Positions 32,812 through 40,397 of a DNA stretch of 42,945 nucleotides are shown piece after piece (the stretch's first letter is position 1; each line of letters begins with the position of its first letter). The stretch is taken from assembly GCA_937889655.1 (NCBI GenBank), contig CALBZG010000056.1, positions 1 to 42,945 on the forward strand. Reading direction: 5' to 3'. The notes beneath the pieces are model-generated. The model made no database searches, was not told the DNA's origin, and was given only the letters and a program-made list of their open reading frames with translations. Source of the DNA: an uncultured Clostridia bacterium. Its GTDB lineage: Bacteria; Bacillota; Clostridia; Peptostreptococcales; Anaerovoracaceae. Made by a program: the position numbers and the translations under genes.

Positions 32812-34137
32812 GTGGTCATCATAGATATTATTGCTGGTTGGGAGCAATTCGTATCATGGCTGGTTCTGCTCTTTATTCTATACGCTGTGGTGTCTTCAAA
32901 AGTACGGCAGGAAGCGGCGGCTTTTGGAGGGCTACTGCTGTTGGGGGCACTGGGGATCAGCCAGCCCGCTGAGCTTTTTTCCGGATTTTCAAATCCGGCC
33001 CTTTTTACTGTCATTATCATCCTCGTTATGAGTGAAGGACTCATAGCCTCCGGAATATTCAACGGTCTTGGTAAAAGCATTGCCCGGCGGTTCCATAAAA
33101 CAGAAAATCAAATCGTTTTAATATCTCTTGCCACTTGGATCATGTCTCTTTTTGTCAATAATGTGGGCGTCATTGGGGTCATATCTCCGACAGCGGAACG
33201 CATGTCGAAGCGTGCCGGCGTCAGTAAAGCTCATTTTGGTCTTCCGATCGTTTATGCAACGTTTCTTGGAGGCTCCGTCACTCTCATTTCAACGGTTTCA
33301 AACCTAATTGTATCTTCATTCAGATCCCAGGCTTCCGGCCAGCAGTTCGGCATGTTCGATTTTGCTGCCCATGGTGCTGCAATGTCTGCAACAGCTTTGA
33401 TTTTGATGTATATATGCCGCTTATGCGGCTACAGAGTTGTGCCCAAACAAAATGCCGGGATGTCAAAGGACCGCTTGCCGGACTCTCTCAATGGGGCAAC
33501 AGAAAAAATCAATATGCCGGAAATCGAGCCTCCGGAGAAAAGAAGTGCAAAGAACACTTTGATTGTTCTATCGACACTGCTGCCCGCGATTATACTGGCG
33601 AGCTTCAGGCTCATACATCCTTCCATCGGCTTTGGTCTGGTGGTTGTCATCTGGATCATTTCCGGCATTCTTCCCGTGGAGAAGGCGTTTAAAGCCGTCA
33701 ATCTGTCGATATTGCTCTTTCTTGGCAGTATGCTGAGCCTATCGGAAATCCTCATCCATACTCGCGCCCTTCCTGACCTCATCGACTCGATCATGCCATT
33801 ATTCAATTCGCTTCCCGCGTTTCCGCTAATACTTGCCCTACTTTTTATAACGGCGGTTCTTTCAAACATACTCGATAATGCTGTAGCTGCGTTGCTGATG
33901 TCGCCGGCGGCAATACTTCTTTTCCAGTCCGGAGCAGTGAGCGTGAATGCTGATGCTTTACTTATGGCTGTTGCAGCGGGGGCAAGTTTGGGTATAGTAA
34001 TACCAACACATCAAGCAACTATTGTGGCTATGAACAGCATGGGATTCGAAAAGAAGGATTTTATAAGACAGGGGACCGTAATTGCGTTATTGGCAGGGAT
34101 CATCGCTTCCGCCGTCATCCTGTTTGTCTGGAATTGA
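32812..34137 (+). CDS. SLC13/ArsB-like membrane transporter
   Basis: This integral membrane protein of 441 residues has about 11 to 12 hydrophobic segments and the two-half architecture of the ion-transporter superfamily (SLC13, CitMHS, ArsB). Each half carries an Asn-containing hairpin turn typical of the family: LFVNNVGVIGVISPTAERMS in the first half and LSNILDNAVAALLMSP in the second. Such proteins carry anions such as sulfate or dicarboxylates; the substrate is unknown here. The neighbouring sulfur genes make a sulfur oxyanion possible. The start is a GTG at 32812 immediately after AAGGG; the spacing is poor, so the true start is uncertain. It may be read from the tRNA promoter. Confidence 0.8.
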   Translation: MVIIDIIAGWEQFVSWLVLLFILYAVVSSKVRQEAAAFGGLLLLGALGISQPAELFSGFSNPALFTVIIILVMSEGLIASGIFNGLGKSIARRFHKTENQIVLISLATWIMSLFVNNVGVIGVISPTAERMSKRAGVSKAHFGLPIVYATFLGGSVTLISTVSNLIVSSFRSQASGQQFGMFDFAAHGAAMSATALILMYICRLCGYRVVPKQNAGMSKDRLPDSLNGATEKINMPEIEPPEKRSAKNTLIVLSTLLPAIILASFRLIHPSIGFGLVVVIWIISGILPVEKAFKAVNLSILLFLGSMLSLSEILIHTRALPDLIDSIMPLFNSLPAFPLILALLFITAVLSNILDNAVAALLMSPAAILLFQSGAVSVNADALLMAVAAGASLGIVIPTHQATIVAMNSMGFEKKDFIRQGTVIALLAGIIASAVILFVWN

Positions 34138-34223
34138 TAGTGTACTGAAGAATACATTTCATTAGTCGTCCTTATACTATTAACTTATCGTTTTATCGCA
34201 TGTGTAATTAGGGGGTTGAAAAT

Positions 34224-35627
34224 ATGGAATTTAAACAGATTTATACTCCGGGTCTTGCCCACTGCTCTTACATTATCGGAGGCAAAAATGCTTGTCTGGT
34301 GGTGGATCCGGCAAGAGATGTCAGTCAATACCTTTCCGCCGCAAAGACACTGGGCCTTCCTATCAACGGCATCATAGAGACTCATCTGCATGCGGATTTT
34401 GTGTCGGGCCATGCAGAATTGCGGGAACTGACGGGAGCGACCATTTATATCACGGAAAAAGCGGGGGCATTGTTCGATCATCATCCGCTGCATGACCAGG
34501 AGGAGTTCGTTTTTGATACTTTGCGGATCAAAATGCTTGACACGCCGGGCCATACGCCTGAATGCTCGATATTCCTTGTTTCAGACCTTGAAAGAGGCGA
34601 GGAGGCGGCAGTGGCTTTTACCGGCGATACGCTTATGGTGGGGGATGCGGGAAGACCGGACCTCTTCCCTGATATCAAAGATGAACTAGCTGTCAAACTA
34701 TATCAGAGTCTTAGAAAAATTGAACAGCTGCGCGACAACATTGAATTGTATCCTGCCCATGGAGCCGGCTCTCTTTGCGGAAAAATGCTGTCTTCCAAGC
34801 TTTCTTCAACCATCGGAACTGAGAAAATGCACAATCCTGCTATGCAGATGCATCCGGAGGAATATTTTGTAAGCCATTTTTTAGAGGGCATGCCGGAAGC
34901 GCCGGACCACTTCATGAGATGCTCCGAAATCAACAGAAAGGGAGCTCCGGCTGTTTCGAAGCTCAAGAAGCCTGTTGGTTATGACCCAAAAGAATTCTAT
35001 GAGCTCAGCCGAGCCGACCATGTTGTGGTGGATACAAGGGATCAATTGGGCTTTGGCGCTGCCCACGTGCCGGGAGCATACGGTTTGAGCCTTAAAGGTA
35101 ATTTTTCCACATTCTCCGGGTGGGTGCTTCCGCCGGATAAACCGCTGCTGCTGGTTCTTGACAATCCGAATGATTTGACGACGGCTCTCAAGGGTCTTTA
35201 CAGCGTGGGACTCGACAATGTTACGGGATATCTGGAAGGAGGCATGGCTGCTTATTCCGCCAGCGGGCTTCCAACCGCCCGGCTTGAAAGCATTTCCGTA
35301 ACTGAAGCGAAGCAGAGGTATGAAAACGGTGAAATACTGCTGGTGGATACCAGGTTGAAAAGCGAATGGGAAAGCGGACATATCGAATGCACCATGCATG
35401 TGCCCGCTCCGGACGTCAGAAAGGTCTATCGGGAATTACAGGGAGACCTCCCGGTGGCTTTTATATGCAATACAGGAAACAGATCCCTGCTGGCCAGCAG
35501 CCTGATGCTGAATCTGAGCGGCATGAAGAACGTTATAAATGTTATAGGCGGCACATCCGCCTGGGTCAATATGGGCTTCGAGACTGTAACGGAGGGAGGG
35601 GATCATTGTGAAATTCCTGTTCGCTGA
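34224..35627 (+). CDS. MBL-fold persulfide dioxygenase with two rhodanese domains, CstB-like
   Basis: The 467-residue protein has a metallo-beta-lactamase domain (1-230) followed by two rhodanese domains. The metal motif is THLHADFVSGH (H54, H56, D58), in the HADF form known from CstB-type proteins; DTPGHTPEC and FTGDTLMVGDAGRPDL follow. The first rhodanese (about 255-350) lacks the catalytic cysteine (VLDNPND in its place). The second keeps it as CNTGNRS (C415). The family oxidises low-molecular-weight persulfides and transfers sulfane sulfur, protecting against sulfide. In an anaerobe an oxygen-using role is odd; sulfurtransferase or thiosulfate chemistry may dominate. The ATG follows AGGGGG. 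The next gene overlaps its end by 20 bases. Confidence 0.88.
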   Translation: MEFKQIYTPGLAHCSYIIGGKNACLVVDPARDVSQYLSAAKTLGLPINGIIETHLHADFVSGHAELRELTGATIYITEKAGALFDHHPLHDQEEFVFDTLRIKMLDTPGHTPECSIFLVSDLERGEEAAVAFTGDTLMVGDAGRPDLFPDIKDELAVKLYQSLRKIEQLRDNIELYPAHGAGSLCGKMLSSKLSSTIGTEKMHNPAMQMHPEEYFVSHFLEGMPEAPDHFMRCSEINRKGAPAVSKLKKPVGYDPKEFYELSRADHVVVDTRDQLGFGAAHVPGAYGLSLKGNFSTFSGWVLPPDKPLLLVLDNPNDLTTALKGLYSVGLDNVTGYLEGGMAAYSASGLPTARLESISVTEAKQRYENGEILLVDTRLKSEWESGHIECTMHVPAPDVRKVYRELQGDLPVAFICNTGNRSLLASSLMLNLSGMKNVINVIGGTSAWVNMGFETVTEGGDHCEIPVR

Positions 35628-36123
35628 TCTATGGCCTTGGTGGTTCGGGGGCATCGCAATAGGGCTATTGGTGCCGGCAATGTATTATTTTCTAAACACT
35701 GCTTTGGGTGTCTCGACGAGCTATGGGAACCTTGTCAAAATCCTGCGTCCAGATACCAGGCTAAAATGGCTGAATTCGAAAGACTTCGAGAACCGGTTCA
35801 ATTGGAGGTTCGTTTTCGTAACAGGGATGGTGATCGGTGCTTTTTTATCAGCCAGAGTATCCGGAATGCCCCTTGGCACTGTTCAAATGGGCATATTTAC
35901 AGAATTGGCCAATTGGCCATATGCCGCTTTTATGCTATGGTTTTTTCTGGGCGGGATATTCATGGGTCTTGGTGCAAGGCTTGCCGGAGGATGCACCTCA
36001 GGTCACAGTATACACGGACTGGCGACTTTCCAGCGATCCAGTCTGGTGGCCACCATATTTTTCATCCTTTCCGGAGTTGTGGCGACATGTCTGATCCGCC
36101 AGTTTATATTTGGAGGGGTTTGA
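35608..36123 (+). CDS. YeeE/YedE-family sulfur transporter, first half
   Basis: The membrane protein has 171 residues and about four to five hydrophobic segments. The signature GARLAGGCTSGHSIHG carries the conserved cysteine of the YeeE/YedE family (TsuA type), which imports thiosulfate or related sulfur compounds. Full-length members have about 350 residues, so this and the next gene appear to be the two halves of one transporter. The start is GTG at 35608, with GGAGGGAGGGG upstream inside the preceding gene. Overlap with that gene indicates translational coupling and a joint sulfur role. Confidence 0.85.
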   Translation: MKFLFADLWPWWFGGIAIGLLVPAMYYFLNTALGVSTSYGNLVKILRPDTRLKWLNSKDFENRFNWRFVFVTGMVIGAFLSARVSGMPLGTVQMGIFTELANWPYAAFMLWFFLGGIFMGLGARLAGGCTSGHSIHGLATFQRSSLVATIFFILSGVVATCLIRQFIFGGV

Positions 36124-36124
36124 T

Positions 36125-36556
36125 ATGAAAAACAATTCAGGGTACTTGATGGCCGGAGTGTTTTTCGGCTTTGCATTAAGCCGCTCCGGAGCTTCGGATT
36201 ACAACTTCATCCATTACATGTTTTCCGGACATGACCTTAGATTGGCATTCCTGATGATAACCGCCATTGTGACGGGTGCGGTGGGTATGCAGCTTCTAAA
36301 ACGACTGGGCAACAAGGACGCCCATGGCAATAACATAGAAATAAATAGAAAACCCTTGAATAAAAACACAGTCATCGGAGGCTTGATTTTCGGCACCGGA
36401 TGGGCTGTGACCGGCGCCTGCCCGGGCACGGTGCTGGCGCAAATAGGCGAAGGAAAGGCTCTTGGACTCTTTACCGCAGCGGGCATGGTCTTCGGCACTT
36501 ATCTATATGCCAGATTTGTTGAGGAGCCAATGCAAAATGCCAACAAAAAAGATTGA
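36125..36556 (+). CDS. YeeE/YedE-family sulfur transporter, second half
   Basis: This 143-residue membrane protein has the second YeeE/YedE signature, TGWAVTGACPGTVLAQIG, again with a conserved cysteine. It begins one base after the previous stop, with GGAGGGG (36112-36118) inside the end of the previous gene. The in-frame TTG at 36110 is inside that binding site and is not a credible start. Together the two proteins probably form one thiosulfate or sulfane-sulfur channel. The TGA stop overlaps the -35 element of the next promoter. Confidence 0.85.
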   Translation: MKNNSGYLMAGVFFGFALSRSGASDYNFIHYMFSGHDLRLAFLMITAIVTGAVGMQLLKRLGNKDAHGNNIEINRKPLNKNTVIGGLIFGTGWAVTGACPGTVLAQIGEGKALGLFTAAGMVFGTYLYARFVEEPMQNANKKD

Positions 36557-36581
36557 CAACATCTCAGGAAAGCTGTAGAAT
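36553..36581 (+). promoter_or_regulatory. Promoter of the T-box leader
   Basis: A consensus TTGACA (36553-36558), overlapping the previous stop codon, and TAGAAT (36576-36581) are spaced by 17 bases. Transcription should start near 36588. Confidence 0.85.
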
Positions 36582-36587
36582 TTATCA

Positions 36588-36906
36588 CAATTCAATATGA
36601 AATGCGACGACCGGAAACAAGTAAGATAATGTGTGCACTTTCAGAGAGCTGCCGTTTGGTGCAAGGCAGCAGGCTGCATCATCTGAATACATTCTGAGAG
36701 CTGCGCACCGAACGGAAGCATCACAGCGACCAAGTAGGCTGCGACGGGATCGCCCGTAATAGCGATAGAGTATAAACATAGCGATAGGAAGTCTGATGAG
36801 CCATGTCGTACTCGATGAGGCATATGTCGTGAGGCATATGTGAACTGAGGTGGTACCACGGTGAAATATTCCCGTCCTCTGTTGCAGCAGCAGGATGGGA
36901 TTTTTG
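36588..36906 (+). ncRNA. T-box riboswitch, best read as tRNA-Tyr specific
   Basis: Stem I is closed by GTGTGC (36631-36636) with GCGCAC (36703-36708), then TCAGA with TCTGA. The antiterminator is canonical: GAGG (36847-36850), bulge TGGTACC (36851-36857), ACGG (36858-36861), pairing with CCGT and CCTC (36872-36879). The competing terminator pairs TCCCGTCCT (36870-36878) with AGGATGGGA (36892-36900), followed by a T-run. The bulge base N' (36854) is U, so the tRNA discriminator should be A. The specifier loop reads GAATACAT (36685-36692). UAC (Tyr, A73) fits N'; ACA (Thr) does not, since the tRNA-Thr in this window has U73. Uncharged tRNA would allow readthrough. Confidence 0.92.
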
Positions 36907-36928
36907 TTTGTTCGGGAGGATACAAAAA

Positions 36929-38467
36929 ATGGTTATCAAATTATTAATGCTAGCAGTTTTTTTCGGAGTTATGGTAGCGGTGGGGATTTACAGCCGCAAG
37001 CATGCTACGGATGTGGACGGGTTTGTGCTTGGCAAGCGTTCAGTAGGCCCCTGGCTGACGGCTTTCGCCTATGGGACATCTTATTTTTCGGCAGTTATTT
37101 TTGTGGGATATGCGGGTCAGTTCGGCTGGAAATTCGGCCTGGCTTCGACCTGGATCGGCATGTTCAATGCTTTTGTAGGCTCTCTGTTGGCCTGGAGAGT
37201 GCTGGGGAGGAGGACCCGGGTCCTTACCCATCATCTTGACAGCGCCACCATGCCCGAATTCTTTGGCAAACGATATGAAAGCAAAGCATTAAAAATCACG
37301 GCTTCCATCATTGTGTTCGTTTTCCTGATCCCTTACACGGCGTCTTTGTATAATGGGCTTTCTCGACTCTTCGGGATGGCTTTCAACATCGACTATACAG
37401 TCTGCATATTCGTGATGGCTGCCCTGACCGGTGTATATGTGGTTGCAGGGGGATATATGGCTACTGCGATCAATGATTTCATACAAGGATGCATCATGTT
37501 GGCAGGGATCGTTGTCGTCATCCTGGCGGTACTGAATGAAAATGGTGGCTTTATATCATCACTTGATCTTCTTGGCAGGGTAACAGACGATACAGTTTCA
37601 ACGACCCCTGGAATTTTTGCTTCCTTTTTCGGTCCGGATCCCCTCAGTCTATTCTTCGTATGCATACTGACGTCCCTTGGCACCTGGGGCCTGCCTCAGA
37701 TGGTACAGAAATTCTATGCGATCAAAAGTGAGGCAGCCATAGACCAGGGTACGGTCATATCAACGATATTTGCGATGGTGATCGCCGGAGGCTGTTATTT
37801 TCTGGGAGGTTTCGGAAGACTGTTTTCGAATCAGATCAATGTTGCGGAAGTGGGTTATGACGCCATCATACCTAAGATGCTGGAGTTCCTTCCGGATGTT
37901 TTACTTGGCATAGTGGTCATCCTGGTCCTCTCGGCGTCCATGTCCACGTTATCAGCGCTAGTGCTTGCGTCCAGCTCCACGTTGACCCTGGATTTTCTAA
38001 GGGACAATTTTATTAAGGATATGACCCAAAGCAGGCAAGTCGCAGTTATGCGGCTGCTCATCATTGTATTCATCACAATATCCGTGGTCATCGCCATTAT
38101 ACAGTACAAGAGCAGCATCACCTTCATCGCACAGCTTATGGGCGTGTCATGGGGAGCGCTGGCAGGGGCCTTTCTTGCTCCGTTTTTGTATGGCCTGTAT
38201 TGGAAAAAAGCCACAAGAGCGGCGGCCTTCGCCAGTTTCATTTTTGGTACTGGGATCATGGTGCTGAATTTATTGTTCAGGCCGGCTTTCCCCGTACTGC
38301 TTCAGTCGCCAATCAACTGCGGAGCCTTTGCGATGATCGCAGGCTTGCTGATCGTTCCACTGGTCAGCCTTTTTACAAAAGAACCGCCTATTGAAGAGGT
38401 TGAAAAAATGTTCTCCTGCTATGATCAAAGGGTGCTGGTTTCTATCAAGAAAACGCTGGGAGAATAA
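36929..38467 (+). CDS. Sodium/solute symporter (SSS family), T-box controlled
   Basis: This membrane protein of 512 residues has about 13 hydrophobic segments, the standard SSS (PutP/PanF-like) layout. The N-terminus begins MVIKLLMLAVFFGVMV; GKRSVGPWLTAFAYGTSYFS matches the first family signature, and GGYMATAINDFIQG the conserved middle segment. The start at 36929 follows GGGAGGA; an in-frame TTG at 36908 is less likely. SSS proteins use a sodium gradient to import sugars, amino acids or carboxylates. Control by a T-box indicates that the substrate is an amino acid or its precursor; from the specifier it is probably tyrosine. The gene is followed by a strong terminator. Confidence 0.9.
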   Translation: MVIKLLMLAVFFGVMVAVGIYSRKHATDVDGFVLGKRSVGPWLTAFAYGTSYFSAVIFVGYAGQFGWKFGLASTWIGMFNAFVGSLLAWRVLGRRTRVLTHHLDSATMPEFFGKRYESKALKITASIIVFVFLIPYTASLYNGLSRLFGMAFNIDYTVCIFVMAALTGVYVVAGGYMATAINDFIQGCIMLAGIVVVILAVLNENGGFISSLDLLGRVTDDTVSTTPGIFASFFGPDPLSLFFVCILTSLGTWGLPQMVQKFYAIKSEAAIDQGTVISTIFAMVIAGGCYFLGGFGRLFSNQINVAEVGYDAIIPKMLEFLPDVLLGIVVILVLSASMSTLSALVLASSSTLTLDFLRDNFIKDMTQSRQVAVMRLLIIVFITISVVIAIIQYKSSITFIAQLMGVSWGALAGAFLAPFLYGLYWKKATRAAAFASFIFGTGIMVLNLLFRPAFPVLLQSPINCGAFAMIAGLLIVPLVSLFTKEPPIEEVEKMFSCYDQRVLVSIKKTLGE

Positions 38468-38482
38468 CGATAAGGTCATGAT

Positions 38483-38524
38483 ACACTCCGTCTCTGCTGA
38501 TCGGCAAAGACGGAGTGTTTTTTA
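38483..38524 (+). terminator. Intrinsic terminator after the symporter gene
   Basis: ACACTCCGTCT (38483-38493) pairs perfectly with AGACGGAGTGT (38508-38518) over 11 bp, followed by a T-run. Confidence 0.92.
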
Positions 38525-38544
38525 TGGCTGGAACAAATACTTTA

Positions 38545-38553
38545 TGGTATAAT
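38545..38553 (+). promoter_or_regulatory. Extended -10 promoter of the acyl-CoA synthetase pair
   Basis: TGGTATAAT is a consensus -10 with the TGn extension, 60 bases upstream of the first synthetase gene; the -35 is weak. Confidence 0.6.
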
Positions 38554-38612
38554 ATCTCCATCGTGTCAGGGGCAATGCACGGGTTTATGCTGATAAGGCC
38601 GGGTGGTTATGG

Positions 38613-40382
38613 ATGAATAAAAAGAAATATAAAGATCTATCCTATAATATGCGGCAAATCAATGATCTGAAGGATATGCTCGATTCCAGCGCTGTGATAC
38701 ACAGTGACCGGACGGCTTATTTGATTAAGGAAAAAGCCGGCACTGACTATATCCCGGTCAAATTCTGGCAGTTAAAAGAAGATGTGGACAGCTTGGGTAC
38801 GGCGCTTTGTGCAATGGGCATGGCTGGCAGAAAAATCGCATTGATCGGTGAAAACAGCTATCATTGGGTCGTTACCTATATGGCCACTATCAACGGAACG
38901 GGTGTGATCGTCCCCATTGATAAAGAGCTCCCCCCTGGGGAAATCGAAAGTCTTATGAACCGGGCAGGGGTGTCCGTCATTGTGTATTCCGGGAAACTTG
39001 CCAAAGAGACCAAAGAAGTCATTCAAAACATAGAAGGGATCGAATGCAGGATTTGCATGGATCAAGATGCCCCGCAATGTCAGGAAGGATTCTACACCTG
39101 GGACGAGGTTGCGGAAAGAGGGAGGAGCCTGATCAAGACAGGTGACAGAAGCTTCGTGGATGCGGTCATCGATCGTGAAGCGATGTGCACTTTACTATTC
39201 ACTTCCGGCACCATGGGCTACGCAAAAGGCGTCATGCTTTCTCATAAAAATATTTCTTCGAATGTCTACAATTTGTCAAAATATATCTATATCCGTCAGC
39301 CCGGTGTGGGTCTTTCCGTCCTGCCGATGCATCACACCTATGAAATGACCTGTCATATATTAACTGCCATTTACCAGGGGGTCTGTGTGGCCATCTGCGA
39401 AGGGTTGAAGCATATTGCAAAAAATCTGACTGAATCTCAAACCACTGTTATGTTGGGCGTGCCTCTTGTATTCGAGTCCATGCATAGAAAAATATTCAAG
39501 CAAGCAGGTGCTGCAGGCAAGGGGAACAATTTAAAATTTGCCATAGCCGTTTCAAAAAAATTTAAATTATACAATAATCAAAAACTGATCCGAAAATTAT
39601 TTGCTGACATCCACAAGGCAGCCGGAGGCCATATAGAATTGTTTGTCGCGGGAGGAGCCGCCATTGATCCGCGGGTGATAGAGGATTTTCAAGCTATGGG
39701 TTTTCCGATGATACAAGGTTATGGCATGACGGAGAACGCGCCGATTATCGCGGTCAATCGCGACTCCTGCAGCAAGGCTTCCTCGGTTGGATACCCCATG
39801 CCCGGCACTGAAATCAGGATAGAGGACCCGGATGACGGGGGTATCGGAGAGATCATCTGCAGAGGACCCAGCGTTATGCTCGGGTATTATGATGATCCGG
39901 AGCAAACGGCGGAAACCTTAAGGGACGGTTGGCTGTATACAGGGGATTACGGATATTTTGATGATGACGGTATGCTATATATTTCCGGCAGAAAGAAGAA
40001 TGTCATTGTCACCAAAAACGGCAAAAATATATTTCCGGAGGAGGTTGAGTATTATCTTTGCAAAAGCGATTATATTCTGGAAGCTATCGTTTATGGCATC
40101 CAAGATCAAGAGAGCGGCGCAACGGTCGTCAGTGCCGATATATACCCGGACTTTGAAAGGATCAAGGAGCAATACGGCCGCATGGAAGAGCAGGATCTCA
40201 GGAAATTCATGAAAAGCACAGTTGAGCAGGTCAATGATACAATGTCGATGTACAAGCGAGTGAAACGTTTTGAAATACGCTATACCGAATTCGAAAAAAC
40301 AACTACGAAAAAAATCAAACGAATCAACCGTTCAGGGATAGACGGATATAGTAATTGCAAATCGCAATCAGAAGGGAAATAA
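38613..40382 (+). CDS. Long-chain acyl-CoA synthetase-like AMP-forming ligase (copy 1)
   Basis: The 589-residue protein is an ANL-superfamily adenylating enzyme of the FadD/long-chain type: it activates a carboxylic acid with ATP and joins it to CoA. Motifs are the P-loop FTSGTMGYAKGVMLSH (T-G replaced by M-G compared with the consensus), GYGMTENAP, DGWLYTGDYGYFDDDG and GRKKNVIVTKNGKNIFPEE, with the C-terminal catalytic lysine in KTTTKKIKR. The next gene is a related copy, and both share a DLK-containing N-terminal segment (INDLKDML, ITDLKHMI), so they probably arose by tandem duplication. The chain length and physiological acid are unknown. Confidence 0.88.
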   Translation: MNKKKYKDLSYNMRQINDLKDMLDSSAVIHSDRTAYLIKEKAGTDYIPVKFWQLKEDVDSLGTALCAMGMAGRKIALIGENSYHWVVTYMATINGTGVIVPIDKELPPGEIESLMNRAGVSVIVYSGKLAKETKEVIQNIEGIECRICMDQDAPQCQEGFYTWDEVAERGRSLIKTGDRSFVDAVIDREAMCTLLFTSGTMGYAKGVMLSHKNISSNVYNLSKYIYIRQPGVGLSVLPMHHTYEMTCHILTAIYQGVCVAICEGLKHIAKNLTESQTTVMLGVPLVFESMHRKIFKQAGAAGKGNNLKFAIAVSKKFKLYNNQKLIRKLFADIHKAAGGHIELFVAGGAAIDPRVIEDFQAMGFPMIQGYGMTENAPIIAVNRDSCSKASSVGYPMPGTEIRIEDPDDGGIGEIICRGPSVMLGYYDDPEQTAETLRDGWLYTGDYGYFDDDGMLYISGRKKNVIVTKNGKNIFPEEVEYYLCKSDYILEAIVYGIQDQESGATVVSADIYPDFERIKEQYGRMEEQDLRKFMKSTVEQVNDTMSMYKRVKRFEIRYTEFEKTTTKKIKRINRSGIDGYSNCKSQSEGK

Positions 40383-40397
40383 AGGAGGCAAAGTAAT

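Noticed and set aside
32596..32847. Reverse open frame of 83 codons across the tRNA gene
   Set aside because: It is the antisense of tRNA-Thr; such tRNA-derived frames are well-known false genes.
36685..36692. Threonine (ACA) as T-box specifier
   Set aside because: The N' base is U and requires A73, whereas the tRNA-Thr in this window has U73. Kept only as a less likely alternative.
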